Shown piece after piece: positions 22,681 to 32,425 of a stretch of 64,000 bases of DNA. The notes under the pieces are model-generated. The model made no database searches. It saw only the letters and a list, made by a program, of their open reading frames with translations, and was not told the origin of the DNA. A program made the position numbers and the translations under genes. Position 1 is the first letter of the stretch; each line of letters begins with the position of its first letter. Source of the DNA: Hofstenia miamia (lineage: Eukaryota > Xenacoelomorpha > Acoela). Location: NCBI GenBank assembly GCA_004352715.1, contig SCFE01000024.1, positions 1,180,905 through 1,244,904 of the forward strand, given 5' to 3'.

Positions 22681-23015
22681 AAGAGCCCAGTACCCAACAC
22701 TGTTGCATCACTGAAGACACTGCTACTCATGATCTCAGCCAAGAGGGTCTGTTTGAATTAGTTGCTGAGGCCCCTTTGCATCATGCTGTCCACAAAGATG
22801 AGGCTGCTTCATCTGGAAGAAATGTTCAAGAAGGCGAGTCATGAAGGGAATTTTTGCAGAATTTCTCAGCAGCTCCAACAGATTTGACACAGAACCCACA
22901 AGCAAACCTTCCAACACTGCCAGTGTTGAACCAGGAACTGACAGAACCAGTATTGAGGCAATCAGGTTGGCTTCACTCAAAGCCATTACATTTGAGGGAC
23001 TACAAGACTTCTTAA

Positions 23016-23027
23016 GTGAGGGAAGAA
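23016..23027 (+). promoter_or_regulatory. Polypurine tract
   Basis: GTGAGGGAAGAA lies immediately before the 3' LTR TG, the position for plus-strand DNA priming in LTR retroelements. Confidence 0.8.
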
Positions 23028-23164
23028 TGTTATAATATTCTATGTTGTTATGTTATATTGTTTTGTTGTGTTCTTATATTTGTAACACTTAATATGTATT
23101 TCAGGTTGTTGAATAAAAGCTTGTAATACCAAGCTTGTTTTCCTCTTCTGAGCAGGCTACAACA
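23028..23164 (+). repeat. 3' LTR (137 bp)
   Basis: Matches the 5' LTR, with an extra 'aagctt'-type insertion after AATACC. It ends CTACAACA, followed by the TSD GTCTT. Confidence 0.92.
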
Positions 23165-23322
23165 GTCTTGCTTTATAACATCACTCCCTCTATTGAATAT
23201 TTGATGCTAAAGCAAGGTTTGTTAAAGTCTGAAGTGCAACTCTCTAATTTTAACTTTCATTTCTCAAAATGACAATATCATAGGAAATGTCAAAACTAAA
23301 GAAGGTAAGAAGAATTTGATAA

Positions 23323-24068
23323 AAAGGCATCCTTAAGTCTATACTTAGTCCAATAAACAACACTATCATTTCCCTAGTGGAAATGCTGTACCAGAATTAG
23401 AATGGAGCTCACAGCTTACTTGCATTCCTTAATGAGTCATGGGTGTATCCTTGTTTTGTTGTGGTCTTAAATTTGTACCCCTAAATATGTATTCCAGGTT
23501 GTTAAATAAAAGCTTGTAATACCAAGCTTGTTTCCTTCTTATTAGCATGCTACAAATGTCTTTTTTTATAACATCACTCCCTCTATTGAATATTTGATGC
23601 TGGCAATGGTGACTATGACAAAAAAGCCTTACTGGTGCAATTCATTTCAAAATGAAGTAACTCATAGTCAGAATCACCAGTATATATATATATATATATA
23701 TATATAAAGGCATCCTTAAGTCTATACTTAGTCCAATAAACAACACTATCATTTCCCTAGTGGAAATGCTGTACCAGAATTAGAATGGAGCTCACAGCTT
23801 ACTTGCATTCCTTAATGAGTCATGGGTGTATCCAATGGGGTGCAGGAGGGAGCCATGTCCCCCTAATATAGTTCATAACAGTATAACAATGGTAATGGAG
23901 GTAATAAAATACATGATCATATCATAGAATCATTCAAATGATCTAAATTTAAAGTCAGTTCAGACTATGCAGACAAAATGAATTGATGCTGGCACTAGTG
24001 ACTATGACAAAAAAGCCTTACTGGTGCAATTCATTTCAAAATGAAGTAACTCATAGTCAGAATCACCA

Positions 24069-24109
<41 letters not shown>
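23323..24109. repeat. Imperfect duplication carrying a second, 5'-truncated LTR
   Basis: Block 23323-23450 is repeated at 23706-23833, and block 23596-23705 (ending in a TA run) is repeated at 23984-24109. In the first unit the spacer between the blocks is a degenerate LTR fragment (about 23451-23557, sharing TAAATAAAAGCTTGTAATACC-type sequence) plus a copy of the flank that follows the complete 3' LTR at 23165-23210. In the second unit it is about 150 bases of unique sequence. The TA-ended block contains ACTGGTG and CACCAGT as an inverted pair. Confidence 0.8.
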
Positions 24110-24110
<1 letters not shown>

Positions 24111-24237
24111 TGCTAAATGTTTTTAATAACCTCATCATGAACACATTTCCAAACATAAATCTTTGACATTTTGCAGGGTAGTGTCTCTTTAATTTACTTA
24201 CCTACATGGTCAATATATTTAAGTTACAAGGAACGTG

Positions 24238-25100
24238 AAAATTGGGTTGCAATAAACCTCTGTTTTATCTCCATTATTATTTATTTTATACATCCATGAT
24301 ATTTTTGATAAACTATATTCTCAATCATCTAAATATGCAGATGATGGTACAATTTTCCAATCTTATATACATTTAGCATATCAAAGACTACAGCTTGATT
24401 CTAATATAATAGATGCAAGAAATGGAGATTAAAAATTAATGCAGCAAAAACAGAAATTGTACCTATTAATGTAACTTCTGAAGAATTAGTTAAAAATTCT
24501 AATATTAAAATCAATTCAGAAATTTCTAAATATTCCTGATCTATAAAAATTCTTGGTATTTGGTTTGATTCAAAATTGAAATTTAAGCTGCATGTAGACA
24601 AAGTAGAAATTTGTGCTAGAAATGCCTGGGCTTTTATATAGAAAAGATGTTGCACTCAATGGGGATTACAAGCTAATACAATTATGAAGTTATGTGAAAC
24701 TATTGTAGCTCCAATCTATAACTATGCTAGCATAATCTGGTTACATAATATACTAAGAGATTCAGTAAATTCCAATATGAAATAATGAAAACTGCAATTG
24801 GTACAAAATGAAAACCTAAAAGAGATGCTTTAGAAATAATTGCTCATTGTCCACCATTAGATATCACTAATAATACTAATACTGTAAAATTGTGTTAAAT
24901 CTCTATTAAATCAAGAAGAACCCTTATTACAACAAATTATGGTATCATCCAAATTATACAAATCAGATGTTGTATTACACACAATGTGGATTAATTTACA
25001 ACAAATACTAAGTTATCTAGAGACTTGAGTCTGCAAACATTTAATATGTCCAATATCTGCTTAGAAAAACTTCATTATAAATGGTATGAAATTAAATCTA
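24238..25100 (+). pseudogene. LINE reverse transcriptase 3' part (CR1/Jockey-type relic)
   Basis: In broken plus-strand frames: GLQ, stop, TSVLSPLLFILYIHDIF (normally GLPQGSVLSPLLF); KYADDGTIF at about 24334-24360, the intact catalytic YADD; LKINAAKTEIVPIN; IKILGIWFDSKLKF; and IVAPIYNYASIIW. This is the normal C-terminal order of RT palm, thumb and connection. It has several stops and no upstream domains here. Another LINE relic in the opposite direction begins directly after it. Confidence 0.75.
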
Positions 25101-25104
25101 TGGA

Positions 25105-26226
25105 ATTCTAGATATTCAAATAGAACACAATAAGTGGTAGCTGTGGTGCTTGAGACTGCCATCCAGGTGGTTGTTGCAAAGTTTGGTTTCCTTGCAGTGT
25201 AATGGCATCAAAATTGTACCCAGCAATAATTGCATCTAACTCTAGTAACTTAGATGAGATACCATTAACATTGTGACAAAATAATGATGGCAATGAAGAA
25301 ATGCATTTCTTACTTGTTAGTCAATTGGGCAATGCATCATAATTGATCTTAGCAACAATTTCATCAGTAGGGTAAGTGTGGTCAATAAGTTTGTGCACTA
25401 GATATAGTTTCAAATTGCGAATTTTCATGCTAGTTTTATCAATACCCTTCTTGGCTAAGTCCCATCACAGCTTAGGCAACTTCTTTTCAAGCATACAATC
25501 ATTGTAGTTCATGTCTTTATGTATATAAATTGCTGAGTTTTTCAGTTTAAAAGAAGAGGCAAGAATGCTCCTAATATCCCAGGAATTACTAAACTTGACA
25601 ATAAGTGGTCTGCCATGCAACATATTAGTAATAAACTTACCTCTCCAGAAGTATCACCAAACTGGCATTGCACTCCAAGTTTGTTTAAGAATAGGTCTTC
25701 AAGGTGTCAATGATCAGCTTCAAGGTTATGCAATTGTTTGTACCAGAAGGCTGCTCTTTAACTCCAGTTACCACAAGCTTAAGCATTGTGTCAGTATCAG
25801 ATGTTTGTATAGGTGCTCTTAGACTGTTTGTTACAGAGAAAGATTGCATTGTAGATTTCATTGCCTGGAGCAAATAATTATTTGTTGTCATCATACCAGT
25901 CAACTTTGACATTCTTTCCTCTATCTTCATTACTACATCAATGATATTTTATGTAATGTCTTAGTGTATTTTTTCCGTAATTTTGTCTTTGCTTCCATTA
26001 TTAACACAGGTTGAGCAGAGTAGTAGAATATGTTTATCATATAGTTTGATTGCTTCCACAAACAATGAGGAAAACCAGTACAATTCTTTGACAAATGTAA
26101 TACCATATTGCAACTTACACATGTAAATTTACTAGAATCATTTCTTATTTCACCATTGCATGTAGAGCATATTGATTGCTGTTTGCATGTGTTGCTAGAC
26201 ATCCAGACAGAGATCAGTACACACAA
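25105..26226 (-). pseudogene. LINE 5' part: PHD-type ORF1, RRM-like segment, start of endonuclease (minus strand)
   Basis: Reading downward from 26226, the first 97 codons contain CSTCNGEI, then FTCVSCNMVLHLSKNCTGF, a PHD-finger-like Cys4-His-Cys pattern found in ORF1 of many CR1-type LINEs. From 25930, a second frame (KIEERMSKL, MLKLVVTGVKEQ) leads into the middle of ORF1. In 25660-25330 the frame RPLIVKFSNS, then IYIHKDMNYNDCMLEKK gives an RRM-like ORF1 core. From 25300 ORF2 begins with FCHNVNGISSKLLELDAII, then FDAITLQ, the N-terminus of the AP-like endonuclease (normally LQET), and is cut off near 25110. Frame breaks lie between the pieces. Confidence 0.72.
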
Positions 26227-26464
26227 CTGTTCACTGTGATAGCACAGTGATGCCCAGTCAACTCAAACCAAAGATTTGCCTGATTGATCTGGAAAGGAGA
26301 GATGTGCCATGCAGATGGTAAACACCACAAATAGGTGCAAGCTAGTTGCATGTGTTGTCACGGACGTGTTGCATTAGGATCTGGTCTCCTCCACCAGTTG
26401 TGGTTTTGCATAAATAGGCATTTGTAACTCTAGGTACACACAATAAATTATTTTATTATTCTAA

Positions 26465-27100
26465 TTACATTCTTTACAAAGTTCACGCATAGTTTTGAAT
26501 TTTAAAAATTAAAAATTCAATACTTTTTAACCAGCCATTTCTACCAAATTATGCACTTAGCATTTTATCCTGCATTGGGCCCTCTCTAAAAAATATGTCT
26601 CTATCCACAACATGCCGCACATGGCCTTTTTGCTCTCTAGTTGCTTGCACTAGTGATCTAAGACAGACATCCCAATAAAAATCCTGGATATATGCGCCAG
26701 TTCCAGACAATTTCAATTTTGGAAAGCATTAGCAGCTGCATAGAATGCTTAAAGAATGTGAATAACATGCGATTTGAATCTAATATACAAATTTACCATG
26801 GCTAAGACTCATGCATTTCTTCAACAGTTCTAAAATGGATAATACCTGCCACAGCTTGAATAAAATGGATAATACCGGCCACAGCTTCTTTCTTGAATGG
26901 GGAAAATATCTTCAGAACTTATCATATGTCATAGGAATTTGAATTGTTAATTGATTAACTCTATCTATGGTTAATGAAATTAGCATGCTCCTTTAACCAT
27001 TGAAAACGTCCTAATGTGTTCAAGGTGCTCAAATTCCACCTGATAAGTTAAAAATTGAGGTAGACAGTCACAAAGTCAAATCTATTTCAGCCTGTAACAC
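26465..27100 (-). pseudogene. Unidentified decayed coding region (minus strand)
   Basis: A minus-strand frame at about 26720-26540 reads GTGAYIQDFYWDVCLRSL, then QATREQKGHVRHVVDRDIFF, then EGPMQDKMLSA, stop, FGRNGWLKSIEFLIF, with hydrophobic/charged alternation unlike random AT-rich sequence. Weaker pieces continue upstream to about 27100 (VEFEHLEHIRTF). I do not recognise the family. A transposon protein or a dead host gene are both possible. A 30-bp direct repeat ('aaaatggataatacc' units) lies at 26843-26902. Confidence 0.35.
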
Positions 27101-27929
27101 AATAACTTAGCATGTAATTTAGTTGATTTTGATAAACATTAAAAAATGTGTAATTTATATTGACTATCAGGAGCTGTTTTTCTTAAGCTTCAACATTTAT
27201 TTTCATAGTTATGATTATTTTTTACTGAAATCATTTGCAATACCCTATATGTGTTTTTGGAATTGGACAGCAGCTAAATTTTTAATTTTATTTCTGCATC
27301 ATTTTTGTAAATTACATATGCTTTCCATTAGAAAATAGAGATGATAACATTACTATAATTTGATCAAAATATTAAAAAAAAATGATTTAAAAGAGCTCTC
27401 CAAAGCCATTTTTATAAGGCATAGTGTCAGCATATACTGCTTTAGGAACATTTCTGGCATTATCATTTTAGACAGTCAAGCTTAGCATAGATAGAAAGCT
27501 TTAATATTTCTAGTATTCTGTAGATTCAATGAATATATTTTTAGGAACCACAGTGATTAAAGTTGCAGTGTATTGATCATTGCCACAATCCCACATTTCT
27601 ATCTTGTATTTTGAATTATTATACAAATTAGTGACTTTATCAATATCAAAATTTGATGGAAAAATCCTCTATTTTTAGAAATGTATTAGAAAATGATATT
27701 TATTGATTGAATAAGCAACAAGTATTGAACTTTCAAAGTTGAGATTTAAAAGAACCACTTACAAATGTTTCAAACATTATATAGACATGATGGACACTTA
27801 TTGTAATAACTATACTTTATGTTTGGGTTTTTGAGCACTTATTATTTTCAAATTCAAATTGAAGCAAATTCAAAAGAGAAATTAATGTTCGAACTCAAAA
27901 CAGTTGTTTTAATGTTCTGTTTCTATATT
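27101..27929. other. No gene seen
   Basis: AT-rich sequence upstream of LINE A copy 1. No recognisable feature. Confidence 0.55.
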
Positions 27930-28250
27930 ATGTCAGATCTCACTGAAGACGGTCGGGTCTCGCTTTCGCTCCATGAAGCAATCCTTTCGAACGTCTTTGC
28001 TGGTGCTACGTCCCTGGATGCGGCAAATGCTTTTATAAAAGATAAAAGGAAAACGCCGCTTCATCAGTTCTTCTGTCGTCTTAATAAAGAAAACGCCGCT
28101 GAAGCTATAACGCTCCTCTTCAAAAACTCTCTCAGTTCTACATCAGCCTTGGCCACTAGTCCTGCTCATTCACCATTCTCAGAAGAAACTCCATCATACA
28201 CTCCTCTTAATGTAAAAGACTCCAGATCCCCTTCATCTTCTCCTCATTGA
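27930..28250 (+). CDS. LINE A ORF1 N-terminal domain (107 codons, open)
   Basis: From the ATG at 27930: DLTEDGRVSLSLHEAIL, then VFAGATSLDAANAF, then KDKRKTPLHQFFCRL and AEAITLLFKNS, then a Ser/Pro-rich tail to TGA. The same residues recur in copy 3 (63908: EDGRVSLSL.EAI, FAGAPTLDA) and copy 2 (about 60538: KDKRKTPLHQMFSRL, SEALLFLL). Protein-level conservation between diverged copies shows a real coding domain. I cannot assign it to a known fold. The SGNH part would follow in the same ORF if the stop at 28248-28250 is secondary. Confidence 0.7.
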   Translation: MSDLTEDGRVSLSLHEAILSNVFAGATSLDAANAFIKDKRKTPLHQFFCRLNKENAAEAITLLFKNSLSSTSALATSPAHSPFSEETPSYTPLNVKDSRSPSSSPH

Positions 28251-28319
28251 TATGAATCTTTCAAACGATATCATTCAGAAAATCGCTCGCCTCAACTTTA
28301 AGGTGTCCGTCAACAACAC

Positions 28320-28975
28320 ACTCATCTCAAGCCTCGTTTATCTGTAAAATCTATCAAGCCCGGAACTACCTCTCTCGTCATTGGAAGCAGTATCTTGAAG
28401 TATGTCCGCTCTCACAATCTTGTTTCAAATCAAACAACAACAATTCACACATATCCTGGTCACAACTCTCATCAACTCTCTCAGAAGATCCAGAATTATC
28501 CTACAACGCACATCAACTCCGTCTTCATAAATACAGGCCTCATCCGCTGTTCGTCTATTTCCTAGAAATTACTCCAGTCTGTAAACATTCTGCTCTACAG
28601 AAGAATCATGTCATCACTAGATTTAATGAAGCCTTATCACGTCTCTCTACTAATAAATACAAGTTACTCCAGTCTGTAAACATTCTGCTCTACACGAAGT
28701 ATCAACTCATCACTAGATTTAATGATGGAATATCACGTCTCTCTACTAATAAATGCAATGTTATTCCAGTCTTTAAGAGCTTTCTGAATTCACCACGAAG
28801 TATCAACTCCAACCTCTTCGCCCGTGATGGAATCCACTTATCTCGTCAAGGAATTGCTCATATCAATTTCGTCTTAAAAGGATTCTTCCAACCTCGCCTA
28901 ATTTCTCACTCTTCATTTCGAATTTCGAATGTCACCTATCTAAAAGCTGCCAATTCTTCAAATCGTTGAACTCTT
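28320..28975 (+). pseudogene. LINE A ORF1 SGNH/GDSL-esterase-like domain (broken)
   Basis: The frame SLVIGSSILKYV (about 28375-28405) is block I with the catalytic Ser position. IHTYPGHNSHQL and SVFINTGLI follow, and near the end LFARDGIHLSRQGI (about 28820-28860) is block V with the Asp-x-x-His pair. SGNH domains in ORF1 are known from CR1-type LINEs. A direct repeat of about 100 bp (28565-28655 and 28665-28760) disrupts the middle. Confidence 0.65.
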
Positions 28976-29054
28976 TTTCCGACGCCTTCTTCATCAGAAT
29001 TATTATGAAAATGTACAGAAAAAAGGTAAATTTTTTTATATATTATGTAGTTAT

Positions 29055-29190
29055 ATAGGTAAATTCAGTACCCTTCTTCTTAATCACCTCAATAACTATT
29101 TTCATGCTTCAAAACATCCCCATTTAACATATTATGCATATATAGGTAAATTCAGTACCCTTCTTCTTAATCACCTCAATAACTATTTTT
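29055..29190. repeat. Short tandem duplication before the 2A-like motif
   Basis: The block 'tataggtaaattcagtaccc…aactattttyat' occurs twice, at about 29055-29105 and 29141-29190. Confidence 0.85.
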
Positions 29191-29195
29191 ATTCC

Positions 29196-29240
29196 ATAAG
29201 ATTACTTCTTTCAGGAGATATTAAACTCAACCCAGGACCA
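29196..29240 (+). other. 2A-like ribosome-skipping motif, Glu changed to Lys
   Basis: In an open frame the peptide IRLLLSGDIKLNPGP occurs just before the endonuclease. The 2A consensus is D-V/I-E-x-N-P-G-P after a hydrophobic helix. Here the Glu codon reads AAA (Lys), one transition away from GAA. 2A-like peptides at this place are known in some CR1/L2-type and other non-LTR retrotransposons. Confidence 0.6.
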
Positions 29241-29860
29241 AATTTAGACGAATCGCAACTAGAAAGTAAACTAAAAAACTACTGTAATAACTATAAATTT
29301 GTTTATCTCAATGCTAGAAGCCTCAATTCAAACAGAAATGATTTTCTAAACTTAATAAATAAGATAGGACAAAACGCAATATTCTTAATTACGGAAACTT
29401 GGTAACAGCATAACACTGATCCTAATTTGTTTAATCCTGATCGATATTATTTTGACATTTTCATAAAAACCGATTAGGTAAAGGTGGCGGGCTCATGATT
29501 TTAGCTCCCAAATATTTAAAACTGGTACGTAAATTAGAATATGAATTACAACACGATATACTTGAATCACTCTGAATAGAAATTACATCATTTGAAAATA
29601 AATGCCATAAAGAACTGATTAATATCACATATAATCCCAATAAGAATTATCATATTGACTATTTAGAATATAAGGCAAATGAAATGTCCGAAATAAGTGA
29701 TATCTACTATTTTAAAAATATATTTGGTGACTTTAATATAAATTATTTTAATAATCTTGAAAAAAATCGTTAAAAGAATTTTGCGCAACATACGATTTTC
29801 ATTGTGTAAATACTGACTGTACTACACGACATAACAATTTAATTGATTACTTCCTAACAA
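29241..29860 (+). pseudogene. LINE A ORF2 AP-like endonuclease (broken)
   Basis: FVYLNARSLNSNRNDFLNL, then IFLITETW followed by a stop give the N-terminal Asn and Glu blocks. Much later IFGDFNINYF matches the 'GDFN' block. Several stops intervene. A fragment of this region is duplicated at about 33235-33364. Confidence 0.7.
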
Positions 29861-29886
29861 ATTCCGACTTAGTTTTTAAATCCTTC

Positions 29887-31230
29887 ATGTTTGAATCATT
29901 CAGTGACAATGCTCTTTGCACATATATAAGTAATATAACTACCAAAGTCAATAAATTATATATTCATAAAATTTTGGGAAAAAGTAAAGGAATTTCAACT
30001 GATATTAATGAATTAAGTATTGATAACCAAACTACAACAGAAAAAACAAGAATAATAGACAACATAAATACAACATTTAAAGAACTTCCCAATTTCAATT
30101 TTCTCCAATACAAGAGAAAGAAAAAAATTAATAAATTCCCAGGAAAAACATACTTTTCTTTTAGACTCATAAATGCAAATGAACTAGAAACCATAATAAA
30201 AACTTTAGACACAAATAAATCAACTGCATCCTATAATCTTCCAATTTTTATTATTAAACGTCATTTTCATATCTTTAGTGAACATCTACTATTTGAATTT
30301 AACCAATGCATTATTGATAATGAATTCCGGATATATTTAAGAAATCTGGCATAAACACTATATATAAAAAAGGCGACCCTCTAAATGCACAAAATTATAG
30401 GCCCATTTGAATTGGCCATCCCTTTAGTAAACTATTTGAAAAATTATTAAATAATCAAATAAATGCATGTTTGATATCTGAAAATATTCTTTCAAACAAA
30501 CAATTTGGTTTTCGTAATGGTTATAGCACTCAAGATGCAATTTTATCGATATCAGAACAAATAAAATCTAATTTAACCCTAAAGAAATGTAGTTGTGTTG
30601 CACTCCTTGACTTGAGCAAAGCTTTTAACTCAATGAATTTTGATATATTAAGGGACAAATTGATATATTATAACTTTGATAACAAATCTGTTAACTTAAT
30701 AATGACTTTTCTTAAAAATCGACAGTAAAGAGTTATGCTTAATGGTAAAAAATCAAAATATATTATGACGGACCGTGGGCACAGTTCTCGGACCTATTCT
30801 ATTTGCAATCTATGTTAATGACATAACTCAACAGGTAAAAAACAGTAAAATTTATCAATATGCATATGATACCTGTCTTATAAGTACTGATATAAATGCA
30901 TTTAATGCAGCTAAAAATCTCTTATATGACATCGAAAATTTAACAAAATATTTCTCAAATAATCAATTGAAAGTAAATATTGAAAAAACACAATTTATAA
31001 TATTCTCCCCTAAGACAAATAGAAATCTCACAAAAAACATAGAACTTAAATTAAATAATGTACAAATAAAGCAAAGGAATCTATTAACTATTTAGGTCTT
31101 GAAATTGACAATGATTTAAAAAATTGCTTCTGGAGTTAGGTATCTTTATCATCTCAGAAATTTTTCAAATACGTACCACAAACAATTAATAAATGCACTC
31201 TGCCTTTCACACTTTTAATATTGCTCATAC
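29887..31230 (+). pseudogene. LINE A ORF2 reverse transcriptase (broken, cut by gap)
   Basis: Linker and thumb entry lie in 29887-30354 (RLINANELETIIKTLDTNKSTAS, FNQCIIDNEF). After a frameshift: YKKGDPLNAQNYRPI, HPFSKLFEKLL, LSNKQFGFRNGYST (30491-30530), and motif A LLDLSKAFNSMNF (30604-30645, catalytic Asp kept). Then GTVLGPILFAIYVNDI (PQGS lost) and YQYAYDTCL at about 30857-30883, where the catalytic YADD reads YAYD, so the enzyme is dead. LKVNIEKTQFIIF follows, then the frame is lost before the gap. Confidence 0.82.
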
Positions 31231-31231
31231 C

Positions 31232-32231
31232 NNNNNNNNNNNNNNNNNNNNNNNNNNNNNNNNNNNNNNNNNNNNNNNNNNNNNNNNNNNNNNNNNNNNN
31301 NNNNNNNNNNNNNNNNNNNNNNNNNNNNNNNNNNNNNNNNNNNNNNNNNNNNNNNNNNNNNNNNNNNNNNNNNNNNNNNNNNNNNNNNNNNNNNNNNNNN
31401 NNNNNNNNNNNNNNNNNNNNNNNNNNNNNNNNNNNNNNNNNNNNNNNNNNNNNNNNNNNNNNNNNNNNNNNNNNNNNNNNNNNNNNNNNNNNNNNNNNNN
31501 NNNNNNNNNNNNNNNNNNNNNNNNNNNNNNNNNNNNNNNNNNNNNNNNNNNNNNNNNNNNNNNNNNNNNNNNNNNNNNNNNNNNNNNNNNNNNNNNNNNN
31601 NNNNNNNNNNNNNNNNNNNNNNNNNNNNNNNNNNNNNNNNNNNNNNNNNNNNNNNNNNNNNNNNNNNNNNNNNNNNNNNNNNNNNNNNNNNNNNNNNNNN
31701 NNNNNNNNNNNNNNNNNNNNNNNNNNNNNNNNNNNNNNNNNNNNNNNNNNNNNNNNNNNNNNNNNNNNNNNNNNNNNNNNNNNNNNNNNNNNNNNNNNNN
31801 NNNNNNNNNNNNNNNNNNNNNNNNNNNNNNNNNNNNNNNNNNNNNNNNNNNNNNNNNNNNNNNNNNNNNNNNNNNNNNNNNNNNNNNNNNNNNNNNNNNN
31901 NNNNNNNNNNNNNNNNNNNNNNNNNNNNNNNNNNNNNNNNNNNNNNNNNNNNNNNNNNNNNNNNNNNNNNNNNNNNNNNNNNNNNNNNNNNNNNNNNNNN
32001 NNNNNNNNNNNNNNNNNNNNNNNNNNNNNNNNNNNNNNNNNNNNNNNNNNNNNNNNNNNNNNNNNNNNNNNNNNNNNNNNNNNNNNNNNNNNNNNNNNNN
32101 NNNNNNNNNNNNNNNNNNNNNNNNNNNNNNNNNNNNNNNNNNNNNNNNNNNNNNNNNNNNNNNNNNNNNNNNNNNNNNNNNNNNNNNNNNNNNNNNNNNN
32201 NNNNNNNNNNNNNNNNNNNNNNNNNNNNNNN
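31232..32231. other. Assembly gap (1000 N)
   Basis: Run of exactly 1000 N, cutting LINE A copy 1. Confidence 0.99.
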
Positions 32232-32425
32232 GGTAACTTTGAGATGTGTCTCTGGAAGGGGTTTTCACGGGTGACTTGTACTTGCCTCGTGACCCTCAAG
32301 GACCCACAGGAACTTGACTCGTGACCTGCTCATTTCTGAGCCGTGACCTGTGACCTGCGTGACCCGCGGACACCTTTGGCAGTCATGATTGATTTTTAGA
32401 GCTTGGTGTAAATAAAAACATCTAA

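Larger units (their letters stand above)
20021..23164 (+). mobile_element. Ty3/gypsy-like LTR retrotransposon, internally deleted, with 5-bp TSD
   Basis: Two LTRs (20021-20152 and 23028-23164) start TGTTATAATATTC and end CTACAACA. They are flanked by the same five bases GTCTT (20016-20020 and 23165-23169). The internal part holds gag with two zinc knuckles, a protease trace and an RT piece, interrupted by a 1000-N gap. The RT is followed within about 60 bases by non-RT sequence, so RNase H and integrase are absent (apparently deleted, unless hidden by the gap). Coding frames are broken. The gap length is probably nominal, so the true size is unknown. Confidence 0.9.
27930..31231 (+). mobile_element. 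LINE A copy 1 (CR1/L2-like), truncated by a gap
   Basis: Order of parts: ORF1 with a conserved N-terminal domain (27930-28250), SGNH-hydrolase-like segment (28320-28975), 2A-like motif (29196-29240), AP-endonuclease (29241-29860), reverse transcriptase (29887-31230). It then runs into the 1000-N gap. The first 5' bases (ATTATGT) are shared with copies at 60440 and 63908, so the element's 5' end seems to lie right at the ORF1 start codon. Multiple stops make it inactive. Confidence 0.8.

Noticed and set aside
21327-22844. 505-codon open frame
   Set aside because: Most of it is the 1000-N gap. Only the ends are RT coding, and continuity across the gap is not known.
24238-26226. Twin-priming (5' inversion) of one LINE
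   Set aside because: In twin priming the inverted 5' part lies upstream of the sense 3' part. Here the plus-strand RT part comes first and the minus-strand ORF1/endonuclease part after it, so two separate insertions are simpler.
31154-32324. Several long open frames over 31.2-32.3 kb, and similarly at 33.8-34.9 kb
   Set aside because: They consist almost entirely of N runs.
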